NCBI GenBank assembly: GCA_964035575.1
Contig: OZ037915.1
Span: forward strand, 930,001-994,000
Reading direction: 5' to 3'
Source of the DNA: Rhynchopus sp. YZ270_cl-10
Lineage: Eukaryota > Euglenozoa > Diplonemea > Diplonemida > Diplonemidae
DNA length: 64,000 nt
A model generated the notes under the pieces. The model was given only the letters and a program-made list of their open reading frames with translations, did not search any database and was not told the DNA's origin. The position numbers and the translations under genes are program-made. Shown in pieces: positions 1 to 12,268 of the stretch; within the stretch, counting starts at the first letter, position 1; each line of letters starts with the position of its first letter.

Positions 1-1166
1 GCCATAAGCAGGGTTCGCTCCAACGCTGCCAACTCCGCTGATAACAACACACATCTCCTTTCCCCTTCTTTTTGCAACAACACCACAACCTCTGCGAATA
101 TCGACGGTACTGTTGACAGCGTTTCAGATAATTGCAGAGTACTGTGCACATGGTATCTTGGAAACCCTCCTTTTCCACGGAGCATTCCGCTTCGAACATC
201 GTAGTGCTCCAGACGGAGAAGGGAGAGGCATTGTGAGAAGGTGTCGTGGGAGGCAGTGAGCTCGGTGCTTCGGGTGCGGACAGTGCTGAGGCGGCAGATG
301 CGTTCTTCTCTGTAGAGGACGAGGAGCTCGCAGGCAAGCATCTGGAGGGTGGTGTCGATTGGGGGGAAGGTGGGCTCGGGTGTGCTCGGCATGTTGCGTC
401 GCCGCACCACAGCAAGCACCGCCCCACCCTTCGCAAACCCTTGCTGCAGCGCAAGCCGCCCCTGCCTCTCGCACCGTCCAATCTCAGAACGTCTCACCAC
501 ATCACGTTGCACGACCCCACGCCGCTCCTCCCTAGAGATCCAAAGCACATTAACCAAACGTCTCGCATGCGCCCCAGGGAGCAATGCCACCACACACGCC
601 TGCAAACCTCTGGCACGTACAAGGTAACGCTGTCTCGAGACAGTGCGTTCTGCAAAGATAGAGTTGACCGTGCGTTTCATCACTTTGAGCGCCTCAACGC
701 GGGGGGCGACGTGGCGGCGGATGGCGGGGGAGAGAATAGATATGACCTGAAGCGCTCGCGTGCGTGCCGCCTGCTTTTGGTAGGAGCAGAGACGCCAGGC
801 ACGTTGTATAATTTCTGCGGCTTTGTTGCGGTGCTGTTGGATGCGACGGCGTTCCCGCGCGTTAGAGGCCTCGAGAAGAAAGTTCTTCGAAACCTGCAGC
901 AGCTTTGCCGCTGCAGTCCGGTTCGTCGCAGACTCATCGACCTTCCCATGGGTGTAGTCCGACACCGTCTTCCAATGCTGTTGGGGGCGGCTAGGGGGCG
1001 TCTCTTGCTTCTTCTTGCGAGGCTGCATCTGCACCTGCCCTGATGCAGGTGTATGCACCGGGGTAGGGCCCGAACTGCTCGCTGGGCGCGAGACACGTGA
1101 GAAAGCACTGCTCCGTCGGGACTGCCTGCGCTTCGCGCGACTCACATTGCTGCTAACGCTTTCCAT
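1..1166 (-). CDS. IQ-motif protein, 3' end beyond window edge
   Basis: An uninterrupted minus-strand frame of 388 codons runs from an ATG at 1166 to the window edge with no stop, so the C terminus is missing. Base composition is clearly richer in G/C than the flanking DNA. Residues 1-65 are basic and Ser/Pro-rich and probably disordered. Around residues 117-135 there is an IQ motif (IQRAWRLCSYQK), the usual calmodulin or EF-hand light-chain binding site, inside a long Arg-rich alpha-helical stretch (about 85-190). The remainder is helical and Leu/Arg-rich. IQ proteins of protists are often cytoskeletal or flagellar, but nothing here fixes a role. An AG lies 13 nt upstream of the ATG. The plus-strand frames at 246-1043 are antisense shadows. 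The gene call is fairly secure, the function is not. Confidence 0.68.
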   Translation of the reverse strand, partial: MESVSSNVSRAKRRQSRRSSAFSRVSRPASSSGPTPVHTPASGQVQMQPRKKKQETPPSRPQQHWKTVSDYTHGKVDESATNRTAAAKLLQVSKNFLLEASNARERRRIQQHRNKAAEIIQRAWRLCSYQKQAARTRALQVISILSPAIRRHVAPRVEALKVMKRTVNSIFAERTVSRQRYLVRARGLQACVVALLPGAHARRLVNVLWISREERRGVVQRDVVRRSEIGRCERQGRLALQQGFAKGGAVLAVVRRRNMPSTPEPTFPPIDTTLQMLACELLVLYREERICRLSTVRTRSTELTASHDTFSQCLSLLRLEHYDVRSGMLRGKGGFPRYHVHSTLQLSETLSTVPSIFAEVVVLLQKEGERRCVLLSAELAALERTLLM

Positions 1167-3820
1167 GAAGGGTCAATACCTAAACCTCGCAACCTTTTGT
1201 GGGGTGGTGGTGGATTTGGGTGGAGAAATGAAACGCAAATAGAGACAGAAAACCTTTGTTTCCATGAAAGGATCTGTAAGACCCACCACTAGGGCCACGA
1301 GAGCGTCGAGCCCTTTTGCCAAGGAGACCGTAGTCTACTGAAGCTTCTATGAGTGGTCAACCTTTGTGAAGGGGGTGTATTTGGAGAAATGAATGCAAAT
1401 GGCAGAGAAAGGGAAAGGAATACCTTTTTTTTTTTTTTTCGTTTTTGGAAAGCTGTAGCATTTTGTTGTTACTTCGTTTTTAATGTGTTCTAGGAGGGGG
1501 GGGCTGGTTAAGGTAATATCTCCCTTTTTGTTTGTGCTGGGGAAAAATAATCAACGTTGTGTATGTAAGCTTGGGAGAGGTGGGCGTAGGGGAGACTGCT
1601 ATTCCGATAGGTAGAACGGCTATATAAAAGAAAAGAAAAAAAAAAAACGTTTTTTTTTTTTTAAAGAATCCTTTTTGCTTTGGTATCGTCTTCTATATCT
1701 TTCAAATTCTCAATATGCAGAAGGGACGTTTTATTCAATTGGACACTCAGAAAAAGGGGGAAAATGGAAAAAAAATGATCTCTCTTGCATAAATCACTGA
1801 AAGAAATCTCAATGAATAGAAAATATGAGAAAGAAAGTGTGCGTTGTGTGTCCAGTATAATACACAACGAAAGAGAAATCTTTTCCCAGTGTACATACAT
1901 TGGGGCCATATTCTGTGCAAGAATATGGGAAACACAAAAAAAAAAGCAAAAAAAAAATAAACAAAGACCTAAAAAGGCGGAACCGTGATTCCGAAAGCTT
2001 TTGTTTCAGTCTTTTCGCTGCCCCACCCCCACCCCCCACTCCATGTCGCTTCCCTTTAGGGGGGTCAGCTTGGTGTTTTTTCTGTAACGCTCAACAAAAA
2101 CCATAATGTAAATATGTCTCACGCTGGATCATAAAAGGGTTGTGACAGAGATGAGATAAATTAGGCAACTCTGGTTTACATTTTCTTTGTTTTTTTTTTT
2201 TTGATAAATTGTTTGGAGTAGTGTAGTTGCCTCGGTTGTGTTGCCACAGTTGGTGCAATCTCCACTGTCCAAAAGTTCACTTTTTTTTTTTGAAAAATTG
2301 AAAATGTAAATAGACACCTCGCTTTGTTTTCATGTGAGCTACGCAATGTTTCTCTTGGCAGGGCTTTTTTGTAGGATTTCGGTTGTTTTTTTTTTTTTTT
2401 TGAAAAATTGTTGGGATAGTGTAGTTGCGTGCAAGCTCCACTGCGTTTTTCTAAGCCCTGCTTTTGTATTGTGCGCTCAGAAACGCATACAAAAATGAAG
2501 GAGATAAAAAGGTTGACATACAAAGAAAATACAAACCCCCATCTCGTGACAGTGTACCTTGGTATATGACTGGCTGTACCAACGAAAAAAAAAGTAAGGC
2601 TTATAAGATGAACCTAAGGCGCGCATGCAAAAAAAGGTATTTTCATCATACGCAATCAATAAATTGATAGTATATGGTGAGGGATCAACAAAAAATGTTC
2701 CCAAAAAAAAAAAGGTGAAGTTGATAGTGCACAACGCCTCTGGTACGCAGGGGTACTGACACACATCCACGGGGTTATCGAACCCCCGAGTATTGCATTT
2801 TGGGAGTTGCCGACAGGGAAAACTGTAAGCAGGCACACAGTCATTTTCCTCCCCCCCCCAAAAAAAAGAGTGGTTCCCACCCTTTCCCACATTATGTAGA
2901 TGCAGAAACAGATGCAGAGACAGACAGGGATATACGGACACGATAACAAAACACATTTCAGGGTGGGAAAAAAAAGGACACAAAAAAACCCCCAAAAAAA
3001 CAATTTAAAAAAGGGGGAGGGAAACTGAGAGATGCATGCTTCTTCGCGGCGCACCTAAGTAGAAAAAAAAATCGTTTGTGAGGATGAATCTAAGCAGCTC
3101 GGGCTTTAGTCACCTTGAAAGAAAGAGAAATTGAAGAAAAAAAGTGCAAAAAAAAACGCCTCACCGTTCATCGGCAGACGGAAGTACACTGCAAAGAAAA
3201 ACACACAAAAAATGCCATGCATAAATTGGAACCCTTTGTGGGGAACGAGAAACACTCTCTTTTTCTTAGTCTTCTTTTTTTTCTTTGATAGGATCAAAAC
3301 TGAGGAGAAACTGCTTTGACAGCAATTATTATTATTTTTTTCGCCTGCAGAAAAAATCCCACAAAAAAAAATTGACTGTATTTTTGTTTTATTCTTTTAG
3401 TTCGACACCTATTTGGACTCCCTAATAGACTTGGGCGACTGTAGGTGGAACAGACGAACAACATCATTCAATTCATATAAATCACCTTTTTTTTTTTTGT
3501 GTGTGTAAAAATCAGAGAGAAAACATACGATAGACAACGGGGGTTTTTCCCCTCCGCTCGACAATTGCATTTAGTTTTTGTCAACCTTTTTAAAACCCTT
3601 TTTTCCTTTTTGTGAATAGCGCAGCTGACACTTCTTTTGGAAAAATTAAAAAAGGAAAAAAAAAGCATCAGCAAAGTGGGAAATACCCTTAAAACTATGC
3701 ATCCAGCTGACATATTAGATTACATTCACCTTTTTTTTTTTTAGATTTCTCAGAAATCATCCCAGAAGTGACATCAAAAGACGAGGGGTACGCGACACAC
3801 AACCCATCCCAATGCTTAGC
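1167..3820. other. A/T-rich intergenic region with small repeats
   Basis: No gene is visible between the IQ gene and the 3' end of the trehalose-phosphate synthase gene. The stretch holds many A or T runs and copies of the dispersed families: R6 at about 2206-2285 and 2398-2450, R2 at about 2527-2583, R3 at about 2715-2840 and an R1-like hairpin at about 3083-3120. Short open frames here are rich in Phe/Lys from the homopolymer tracts and look spurious. Confidence 0.7.
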
Positions 3821-6800
3821 TCATAACGCCTCCCCAGATGCAGAGTCGTGCGTTTCAAGAGAAGGCTGCAACCCTGCAAGGCTGCGCACTACATCGGCAA
3901 CCTGGTCCTGGTACTGCACCGCAAACCTGTGGAATAATGCAATAAAAAGGGGGGTTTTGAAAATGTTGTTTTGAAAGTGCTTTTTGTGCTCTGATTTTTT
4001 GATTAATGGTGGTGTAGATGTGAAGTCGGAGATTTTAGATATGTGGCAAGGAAGTGGAGAAAAAAAAAACGTTATTTGTGTACTCAAAGATCGGGCAAAA
4101 GGTTGGGCGAGGGGGGTTGTCACATTGTAAAATGGGTTGAGCGAAAGGGGAAACGAAGGAGACATACGTGGGTGATGGTGAAGACGAGTTGACAGTGGGC
4201 ATGACAGAGCAGGTGAAGATGTTATCGCAGCCGCCGACAGACTTGAACTCACCTTCATGCGGGTCGTTCTGTGGAGGGGGGGAGTTTGAATGAAAGTTGT
4301 TGTTTTTTTTTTTTTGCTTTGTGCTCTGTTTGTATTCCACTAACATTACATTAACTTACAATGGGACCCAACAAAAACACTCTTTAACCCTTTAAGGACC
4401 AGAGGGGACATATATGTCCACGCAACCACCTAAATTGGCTTCCACTAGGACTTTTTGAAGATTTTTTTTTTTAATGAGAAGATTTTGTGCGAAATCTTTC
4501 AAAAGACGCAAGATTCGATTTTTTTTGACGCTCTCATCCCCTCTCATCCACACCCGGCATTATCACATAATAGGGTATTTTGGGTCATTTTTTGGGAATA
4601 ATGTACCATTCTGACGCGCTTGAGTCATCAGAGGATTCAAACTTTGGTGTGCAGGGAACCATTTTGTACGGTCTTCAGAACGAAACTAAAATAATGGAAA
4701 ATACCCGCGACTGGGCAAAGTAACACGCGTCGTTGCAGTTCCTGACCCTGAACTGGATGTGCCTCTTCTCCGTGTATTTATTGCATTTTGTCTTTTGAGG
4801 GACATTGTACAGAAAATCTATATCAACACGGTCAAGGTACAGAGACACTGGCAGGAGGGTGTTGGTCGACAACTTCTTCTTGCTTGGGAAACAGGCGTCT
4901 GAAAACAGATTACATGTGCGGGGGATGCGGCGTTCACCTTTGTTCAGCACCATGCCAAGTTGGCCAAAAGTCCCAAAAGCTCCAACTTTTGTACTGTCCA
5001 ACCTCTGTACAATTACGGTATATGTAGTTGGTTGGTACCTTCTCTCCATGCAGTGAGACATTATCTACTAGGACTTTTTGATCGATTTTTTTTTCTTTTG
5101 AAAGATTTTGAACCGATCTTTCAAATGAAGCCATTTTCGAAAACCGAAAAAACAGGTGCGCAGCCGGAATAATTTTTTTCTTCAAAAATTTCAGAAAAAA
5201 ATATCAGCTCCCCTCAATTTTCCATTTTCCATTTTTCTCATTTTATTTCGATTTCTGCTCCATTTGAAAGATCTGCTCAAAATCTTTCAATTGCGGCCAG
5301 GTACGATCAAAAATATGCATCGGATCTCATTTTACCTATGGGAGAGAAGATCCTAGCAAATCGAAAAAACCGGTCGTGGTCCATAAAGGGTTAAAAAAAA
5401 CAAAAAAAACATACCCCAAAGTAACAGATGAATCCAAAGCCTTCCTTCTCTTTGAGACTACGGATGATCTCTGATATGACACGGTCTACTGTCAGGCCTT
5501 TTGGACGGCATTCGATGCTCTTCCGTGAGATGGAGAGGTCCATGATGAAGTTGTGGTTTGTGTGGTTCGCGAGGTGCAGGTGCAGCTCCTGCGCCTGCAT
5601 CGCACCGAACTCCGAATCCGCGCCACGGAAGTTCCACATCAACGTCGACTCTTTCCCTTCCGCACGCCCCTCCAAGGACGACCCCGGGGTCCGATCCCGG
5701 TAGTGTTCCAGCACTTCAAGGATCTCCTCGTACCACCCCATATCGCCATGGTCAATCGAGAGCTCCTCCCACTCCTGCTCCTTCACCTTGACGAAGTACC
5801 CATGCTCTGCCGCCAACGTTACGTTCTTCAAATCTTTGAAAAACCCAGACAAATCATCCTGTTTTCTTCCACTGATGATGATCAATTCAACATTAGGGTC
5901 TTGGTCTAACTTTAAAAGACCTTCCATCACTTCGACGCTGATGATAGCGGTTGAGGGCACAACTTTGAAGGGGCAAAGCACGCCGTCGACAGAGAAGATG
6001 AGAACCTTTTTGCCTTTTGTTGCATGGAAGGTGTCGAGGAGCTTCTGTGGTGGTTCGGAGAGTTTTGTCATGACTGATCGGAGGGTCGCAATGCGGACAA
6101 ACTCCTTCACAAAGGTGCTCCCCCAATGGTTCGCAGCGTGGTTCTTTACGTAGGCAAAGAGCTGTTTGTGGCGTTGGAGCTTCTCCGCCTTGGACATTCC
6201 AATTGCTTTTTCGATTGCTTCTGCGACCTCTCCGATGTTCCATGGGTTTACCCGAAGTGCATGTGCCAAACACCTTGCAGATCCAGCGAATTCACTGAGC
6301 ACCAACACACCATTATTCGCATCCTGGCAGGCCACGAACTCTTGCGCCACCAAATTCATCCCATCTCTGAGCGACGTGATGAGACAGATGTCTGAGACGG
6401 AATACATTGCCAGCAGATCCTCGAAGGGGACACTCTTGTACAGGTAGTGGATCGGGGTGATGCCGATATCTCCATAATGCGTGTTGATGCGCCCAACCAA
6501 GGTTTCGACCTCACGACGCAGCTTTTGATACTCATCCACCACCTCACGGCTCGGCACTGCAATCTGAATCAAGGCCACCTTCCCAACCAACTTCGGGTTC
6601 GTCTGAAACAACAGCTCCAACGCCTGCAGCTTCTGTGGAATCCCTTTAATATAATCCAACCGATCCACCCCAATAATCACTGTCTGATCCTTGAAAGCTT
6701 CGCGCAGCTCCGCCACCTTTCTCGCAACCTTTTCGTTGTTGATGTTGTCTGCAAATTTTTGGAAGTCCATTCCTACCGGGAAAACCCCAACTGTCACAGG

Positions 6801-7529
6801 TTTTCCATTGAAGACCACTTCATTCGCAGTTGTCTCCAATCCAAGCACTCTGGTGCAGGAGTGAACAAAGTGACGTGCATAGTCGTAGGTATGGAAACCG
6901 ATCAGATCACAGTGCAGCACACCGTCCAAGATGTCTTCACGCTCCGGCAGGATCCGGTAGACCTCAGAAGAAGGGAAGGGGACGTGCAGGAAGAAGGCGA
7001 CCGAAATGTTTCCGTTGCTCCCGTTTTTGAGCATTTTTGGCAACAGCATGAGATGGTAGTCGTGGACCCATACCAAATCCCCTGGCTCGTATATGTCCAT
7101 AACTGCCTTGCAGAAAACCTGGTTCGCTTTGGTGTAAGACTCAAATATGCGTTTGTCTTTGAACTCAATGTTTTCTTTGTAATGAAAGAGGGGCCATAGG
7201 ACTTCGTTGCTGAAGAGGTTGTAGTGCTCGTGGGCGAGCTGTTTGTCGAGCCACACTGGCACGCATTTGCAGTCATCCTTCAGTTTTTGCGTCAACTCCG
7301 CAATATCATCAACTCCATCCGAAGGAAACCCTGGAGACCCGATCCACACCATATCCACCTTTTCTCTCAGCCCTGCCAGCGCTGCCACCAGCCCGCCGGA
7401 GGACATATGAAACTCATACTCGCCCTCCTTCTTCGTGATCGTCACTGGAAGTCTGTTGCTGACCACAATAAGACGACGATTCGCCAGCCCCGACATATCC
7501 TGCAGAGAAGGCCCCTTTGTGGCCTGCAT
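3821..7529 (-). CDS. TPS: trehalose-6-phosphate synthase with degenerate phosphatase domain
   Basis: Three exons: 7529-5415, 4268-4168 and 3926-3821, giving 773 residues; both joins (GTATGT donors, CAG acceptors) keep frame. Residues 15-490 are a GT20 glycosyltransferase, which makes trehalose 6-phosphate from UDP-glucose and glucose 6-phosphate. Hallmarks seen: VVSNRLPV near 22, GGLVAAL near 45, WVHDYHLMLLP at 154, GVDRLDYIKG at 287, LRDGMNLVAQEFVA at 387. Residues 507-773 are a HAD-type trehalose-phosphatase fold, but its catalytic signatures are eroded: the first Asp of motif I is Ser513 (FSVDG), the Lys of the usual NKG is lost at GLTVDRV, and motif IV reads GNDPHE instead of GDDRTDE. Motif II (IISGR, 551) remains. 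The product is probably a synthase with a non-catalytic phosphatase-like tail, as in plant class II enzymes. Intron 1 carries a piggyBac-like relic. Confidence 0.95.
4388..5390 (+). mobile_element. piggyBac-like DNA transposon relic in TPS intron 1
   Basis: A 1003-bp element is flanked by TTAA on both sides (4384-4387 and 5391-5394), the exact piggyBac target. Its ends are inverted repeats, CCCTTTAAGGACCA at the left and TGGTCCATAAAGGG at the right. Near 4855-4990 the plus strand, split between frames, encodes VLVDNFF followed by a Cys/Gly/Arg-rich stretch and a Pro. This resembles the piggyBac transposase signature in which an Asp of the catalytic triad sits in a VDNFFTS-like motif. Little else of a roughly 550-residue transposase remains, so it is a dead, internally deleted copy. 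It lies wholly within the intron and leaves the splice sites intact. Confidence 0.75.
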
Positions 7530-7559
7530 GGTGTGGTTGGTCTGTTGTGTACTCTACTC

Positions 7560-7850
7560 TGTGGGGTGTTGAAAGTGTTTTTTTGTGATTTGATTTTTGA
7601 TTAGTGGTGGTGTAGACCACCACTAATCAAGTAGACGTGAAGGTCAGAGAGGAAGAGGGGGTGTGTTCACTTTGTATAAGAATAACAACGTATCCTCTTG
7701 TACTCACTCTGTGGGGTGATGTGATGTTTTTTTGTTTTGAAAGTGATTTTTTGTGCTGACTTTTAGTGTTGTAGACGTGAAGGTCAGAGAGGAAGAGAGG
7801 AAGAGGGAGGGTGTTACTTTGTATAAGAATTACGGCGTATCCTCTTTTCC
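7560..7850. repeat. R7 repeat, two tandem copies just upstream of TPS
   Basis: Two diverged direct copies (about 7563-7705 and 7730-7850) share GAAAGTG, a T run, GTGTAGACGTGAAGGTCAGA and GTATAAGAAT(T/A)AC followed by GTATCCTCTT. The first copy contains a short hairpin (GATTAGTGGTGGTG...ACCACCACTAATC). Related sequence occurs at about 3968-4035, 4310-4340, 20336-20450 and 63455-63480, so it is a dispersed family. Two of the occurrences flank or enter the TPS gene. Confidence 0.55.
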
Positions 7851-9122
7851 TTCTTTCTCAGCTGCAAAATGTCCTTGTTATTTATTTTGTATTCTGTTCT
7901 CGTGTTGTGGCTGCTCTGCAGGGTAATATGATTGTTTCAAAAGGTAACGGAAAGTTCAAAGAGAAAAAAAAGGGGGGGGGGAGGAAAACTCTATCTTTTT
8001 TTCGTGCAAAAAATTCATTTTTTTTCTTTTTTCTTTCCGGTCCCTAACTTCCTCCCTTCCCCATCACCACCTTTTTTCTCTCCTTACATTTCAAGCGGCA
8101 GTTCTTTTGTGTCACTGAAAAAAATCGTAAAGGGCGAAAAGGGGCGAGGGTAAAAGGAAGAGAGACGTATTTTTTTCTTCGTTCTTTTTTCTTTTTTTTG
8201 ATGTTGTATTTCTTTTGTCGACAATCGCCGAAGGACCCTCTTAGGGAACCTAGGGTCTGTACTCAATGTTGGCCGAAGCCTTTTTGTACGGAAGGTATAG
8301 ACGTCAGTCGTTTTTTTTTTTTGGGGGGTGATCATGTTGCCTTGTTTTGATGGCAATAATACAACAGAAAACAAAAACCCCTCGGGGGAGAAAAAAAAGG
8401 GAATAGTCTTTTGATGCAGGCACCTCCAACTGACCCACAAGAAAAAAGAAAAATAAAAAACAAAAGGATGCAAATAAACCAACGGGATTTGTATTAAAGA
8501 TCGACCTCACACCTTACAGATCTTTGGTCACCCAAAAAAAAAAAAAAAGAAAAAAAAATCTCGCTCAGAGCGTCCACCTCTTACAGGTGACAAATCTGAA
8601 CTTTTTTTAGCCATTTTTTTTTTTTTTTGTTGCCAAAATAGAAATCTGTAGTGACTTTTTTTTGTAATCTGCAGCCGAAAACATATCCCTGAGAGGTCAG
8701 GGGGAGTTTGAAAAGGTCAGGGGGAGGAGAGGGGAGAGGGGAGAAGAAGAAAAAAAGGTAAAATTGATATAGTGCTTTATTGAACCGCAAGTTTTTTATA
8801 AAGTCTTTATAAAGTGTTCACAGGATAAAAAGGGGTGATCATGTAGTAAGGGGTGAAAAAAACCCCCTCTGACCAAATTTTTACAAATTCTTTGCGGTTA
8901 ACTACGCGGCCTGCAACTATAGCATGATTAGTGCAAAAAAAAACGCCTCTGGGACGCAGGGCACTGACACTCCGCGGGTTATTGAACTCCCGGAGAAAAA
9001 AAGGGGGGGAGGAGGTGTCTTCTTTCGTACACAAAAAAAAAAGAAACAGCATTCAATTCAAGCATTTTTTTCTCGAAGTATTTTGTGATTTTGAACGTTT
9101 TTTTAATTGAATTTAAAGAGAA

Positions 9123-9237
9123 CCACGTGATTTTTACCGCGTATAGGCGCGTATAGCGCGTAAAGGCTGGGGAAAATGGGTGGGGTTTGGCCTATACCGG
9201 CCTGTACGGGCCTTTACGCGGGGTAAAAATCAGGTGG
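9123..9237. mobile_element. 115-bp MITE with 5-bp target duplication (copy 1)
   Basis: The ends are inverted repeats, CCACGTGATTTTTACC at the left and GGTAAAAATCAGGTGG at the right, flanked on both sides by GAGAA (9118-9122 and 9238-9242), an exact 5-bp target duplication. The interior is filled with variants of CGTATAGGCGCG and CCTTTACGCG. A second copy with its own 5-bp duplication lies at 34516-34597, and a partial one at about 32234-32282. Confidence 0.75.
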
Positions 9238-10299
9238 GAGAAGTTGAAAATGCAAAAACAAAAAACAAAAGTGCATTCACCGGAAACACCAGCGGAAGCA
9301 GAAAGACACTTTTTTTTTTTTTTGGAAAATCGGAAGGCGTACAGTACCATGGTTGAATAAGATTGAAAAAGGTGAACTGGATATTGTACATAACGTCGTT
9401 GTTGAAATGTGGAGAAGAGGGGGGTTGGGAAAGAAAGACATACTGCGAGGGTGACGTGCTTCTGAGTTGCACAGACCCTCCTAAAAACAAAAGTTTTGGT
9501 TGATGAAACTAAGCACCACAGTGCGTTTTTGTCACCTCATTTTGAAAAGAAAAAAAAGAAGGAAAAAAAAAGCAAGATATAACGAACTGATGTGCTATTT
9601 TGCCCATCCCGGTATTTATGCTTTCGTATTTTTGATAAATAATTGTTTTTTGTGTGTTTTCCCTTTTTTGGTGCAGAAAATTATGTATTGTAACGTTTTT
9701 TTCTCTGCAAAGGTTTGATTATTTTTTTTTGGGGGAAATAAAGAATAGTAAAAAGCTTTGGGAAGATGAGAGCCTCTTGTCACCCCCCTTTTTTTTTTTT
9801 TTTTCGCTCTTTTTGAAAAATATACCAATTACTCCCAAAGCGCGAACCCAACCCAATCCACTATGCCCTTAGCTTTTTTTTCGGATCTGACCCTCGCCCT
9901 TTTTTTGTATTTTCTTTCTTCTCTCTCACCCTTTCTCCCCCCCTCACCCCCTTCGTGCTCGCATACTGTTCTTCCTTCCACATGACATCACACCGCAGTG
10001 TTGATATAACCTTGATGACAAAATTCATGGAAAAGGCAAATCAATTGCTGGGTGTTTTTTAAGAAGATTCTTGGCGCCAAACGAGCGAAACTGAGGAAGG
10101 GGAGGGGAGGGAGGAGAAAGGAGAGTGAAAAAATAGTAAAAAAAAGAGCAAAAAAAGGAAAAAACCGGATAGAAAAGAGAGGCTGCGTTTGATAGAGGGG
10201 AAGGGGGTAAATTCTTGCAGAATATAACATATAAAGAAAGGGTTGCTGAAGAGGAATGTACCTTTTAATCTTCACACAATCTTTCCCCCCCCCCCCCCC

Positions 10300-11939
10300 T
10301 AGGGGGGTCCGTCCGGCCGTTTTTGCTGTCCCAAACCACTTTTTTTTGTAAAAACCCGCGAAAAACCCGAAAAAACACCTCAAAACACCCCCAAACCCCC
10401 AAAAAATCACCCAAAACCACGAAAAACACACTTTTGAGCACTATTTCGCACTTTTTTCTGATTTTTTTGGTGTTTTTTTCCGCTTTTTCCGCTTTTTTCC
10501 ATGGAATTATACCCCCTAATATGCCTATAGAATCCCTGTACTGCTCACTGAGACAGCATAGCGACCAGAGGCTCCTTATTCATCGTACCGGTGTCTTCGC
10601 CGTCAAGGGGTGCACAATCTGCCGCAAATTCCCGCAACTCTGTCTTTGTGAAGAGATGAAGCACTTTAGTGTTGTACTTTTCAAGTTGCTACTTCTGGGT
10701 GCTTTGCATGGACCTGCCTTTGTGGTGCGCTTGGTGTATCCTGCGGCAAGTTCTTCCCTTGAGAGATACGGAACCCAACCTAGACTGTAGAGGATGTCTA
10801 GGTTTCAGCGACAGTGGGTCGGTGTTGTCGGGGTGCTGGCTCCTTCCGTGGTGGCTTGCAACTTGGTCAAGGACACCGACAATGGATTCGCACGAATCAT
10901 TGGTCATAGGAGGAGGCAAGGAAGGCTTTACTGCACTTAGGCACAGGGTACGTTCTCATTTTCAGGGACCAAAAAGCCCCAGTAAGTGTTGCAAGTGCGA
11001 TTTTCCACAGCTCGGGAGGTATGTCAGGCAGTTCGGAGGGATTTAGACACTTCTGCGACTGCCTGAATACGCCTTTTAGGGTTTTTATTTTGGGTGCGAA
11101 ATACGTCAAAAGGATGGGGGGAAATACCGTTATTTTAAGCGTTGCAGACACAAAAACACCCTCAAAAACCCCCCAGGGACCCCAAAAAGCTGCAAAATCC
11201 ACACATTTCCACCTCGGGACCTCATTGGAGGTGGACCGAGGTGGTTTTTTGGTGTTTTGAATGAATTGGTATTATTTTTTTTTGGTAAATAAGTGGTCTT
11301 CTGCTAGGCGTTGCATAGCCGTTGCTTAAGTGTTGCATAAGTGTTGCATGGCCTATAAAACCCTCCCAAGTGCCCAAAATGCTATTTTTCACCCTACATG
11401 GGGTCTGGGGGACATTTTCCTGGGTGTTTGGACACCATTCCGACTACCTTGGCACTTTTTTGGGGGTTTTCAGGTACAAAAAAAGTCAAAAAAGTGACTA
11501 AAAAAAGGGTACTTTTAAGCGTTTGGGGCACACACACCCACTGCAAAATGCATCTGGGGCCCACACAGGACCCCTAAAAGCTGTAAAAACTATATATTTC
11601 CACCCTGGGACCCCACCGGATGTGGACTGGGGTGTTTTTCGGGTGTTTAGAAGGATTTTTGTCTGATTGGAGAATTTTTTTGGTAAGTGTTGCATTTTAG
11701 CCCATGTTGATGACGATTTGATGACGCTATTTTTGGAGATTTTTCACAAAAAACCGATTTTTTTTAACCAGGAAAGTCTCTGTAGAGGTTGTCAGGTGGT
11801 TTAATGGGATATTTTCGTGATCCCCAGGGCGATTTGCGGCCAGGTACGACCTTTTTAGTGGGTTTCTTCACCTAAATTTCAAAAAAATGGGTTTGGGACA
11901 GCAAATCCTTAAGGAATTCCTTCTACGTGGACCCCCCTA
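10300..11939. mobile_element. 1.6-kb inverted-repeat element bounded by C/G runs
   Basis: TAGGGGGGTCC at 10300-10310 is mirrored by GGACCCCCCTA at 11929-11939. A second inverted match, TTTGCTGTCCCAAACC at about 10322-10337 against GGTTTGGGACAGCAAA at about 11890-11905, lies inside. Poly-C tracts lie just outside both ends. The interior has related blocks such as GTTGCATAAGTGTTGCATAA near 11330 and paired GGTGTTT...TTTTTTGG(T)AA blocks, plus a Cys-containing plus-strand frame (about 10520-11045) without recognisable domains. I could not find a clear target duplication, so the superfamily is open. Confidence 0.5.
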
Positions 11940-12087
11940 CCCCCCCCCCCCCCCCCTCTTTTAACAATGACAACTAGGGGGGCCCACCCAGCCTACCCAG
12001 CCAGGCTAAGTAGGATCCGTACACAAAATCGCCTGTAGACTTTGCACTTCAGGCACCTAAGAAGACACCCTTTTTTGTTGTTGTTGT

Positions 12088-12268
12088 CGACAATCGCCGA
12101 AAAACCCATTTGGGGTTCATAGGGTACCATGGTTTGTAGTCAGTCTGAGTCAGACTGATTTTTGGGCCGAGGATCGGACTCCTCACTCGAGTGCGAGATG
12201 ACTCAGTCTGACTCAGACTGACTCAGACTTACTACAAACCATGCTGTACTCAATGTTGGCCAAAGCCA
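12088..12268 (+). repeat. R5 repeat copy split by a hairpin element
   Basis: R5 begins GTCGACAATCGCC and ends CTGTACTCAATGTTGGCC; an uninterrupted copy is at 8217-8281. Here the two halves are separated by the palindromic element at 12128-12243. Other copies or fragments are at about 16726-16760, 19604-19640, 33650-33690 and 59761-59825. Confidence 0.6.
12128..12243. mobile_element. 116-bp CAT...ATG hairpin element inserted in R5
   Basis: Perfect 13-bp ends CATGGTTTGTAGT and ACTACAAACCATG enclose repeated CAGTCTGA/GACTCAG words. The 6 bp on each side (GGGTAC, CTGTAC) agree at four positions, suggesting an eroded 6-bp target duplication. Comparison with the uninterrupted R5 copy at 8217 shows directly that this is an insertion. 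Confidence 0.65.

Noticed and set aside
246-1043. 265-codon plus-strand frame
   Set aside because: It is antisense to the longer IQ-motif frame, which carries a recognisable motif and reaches the window edge.
6447-7199. 250-codon plus-strand frame
   Set aside because: It is antisense to the conserved TPS catalytic domain.
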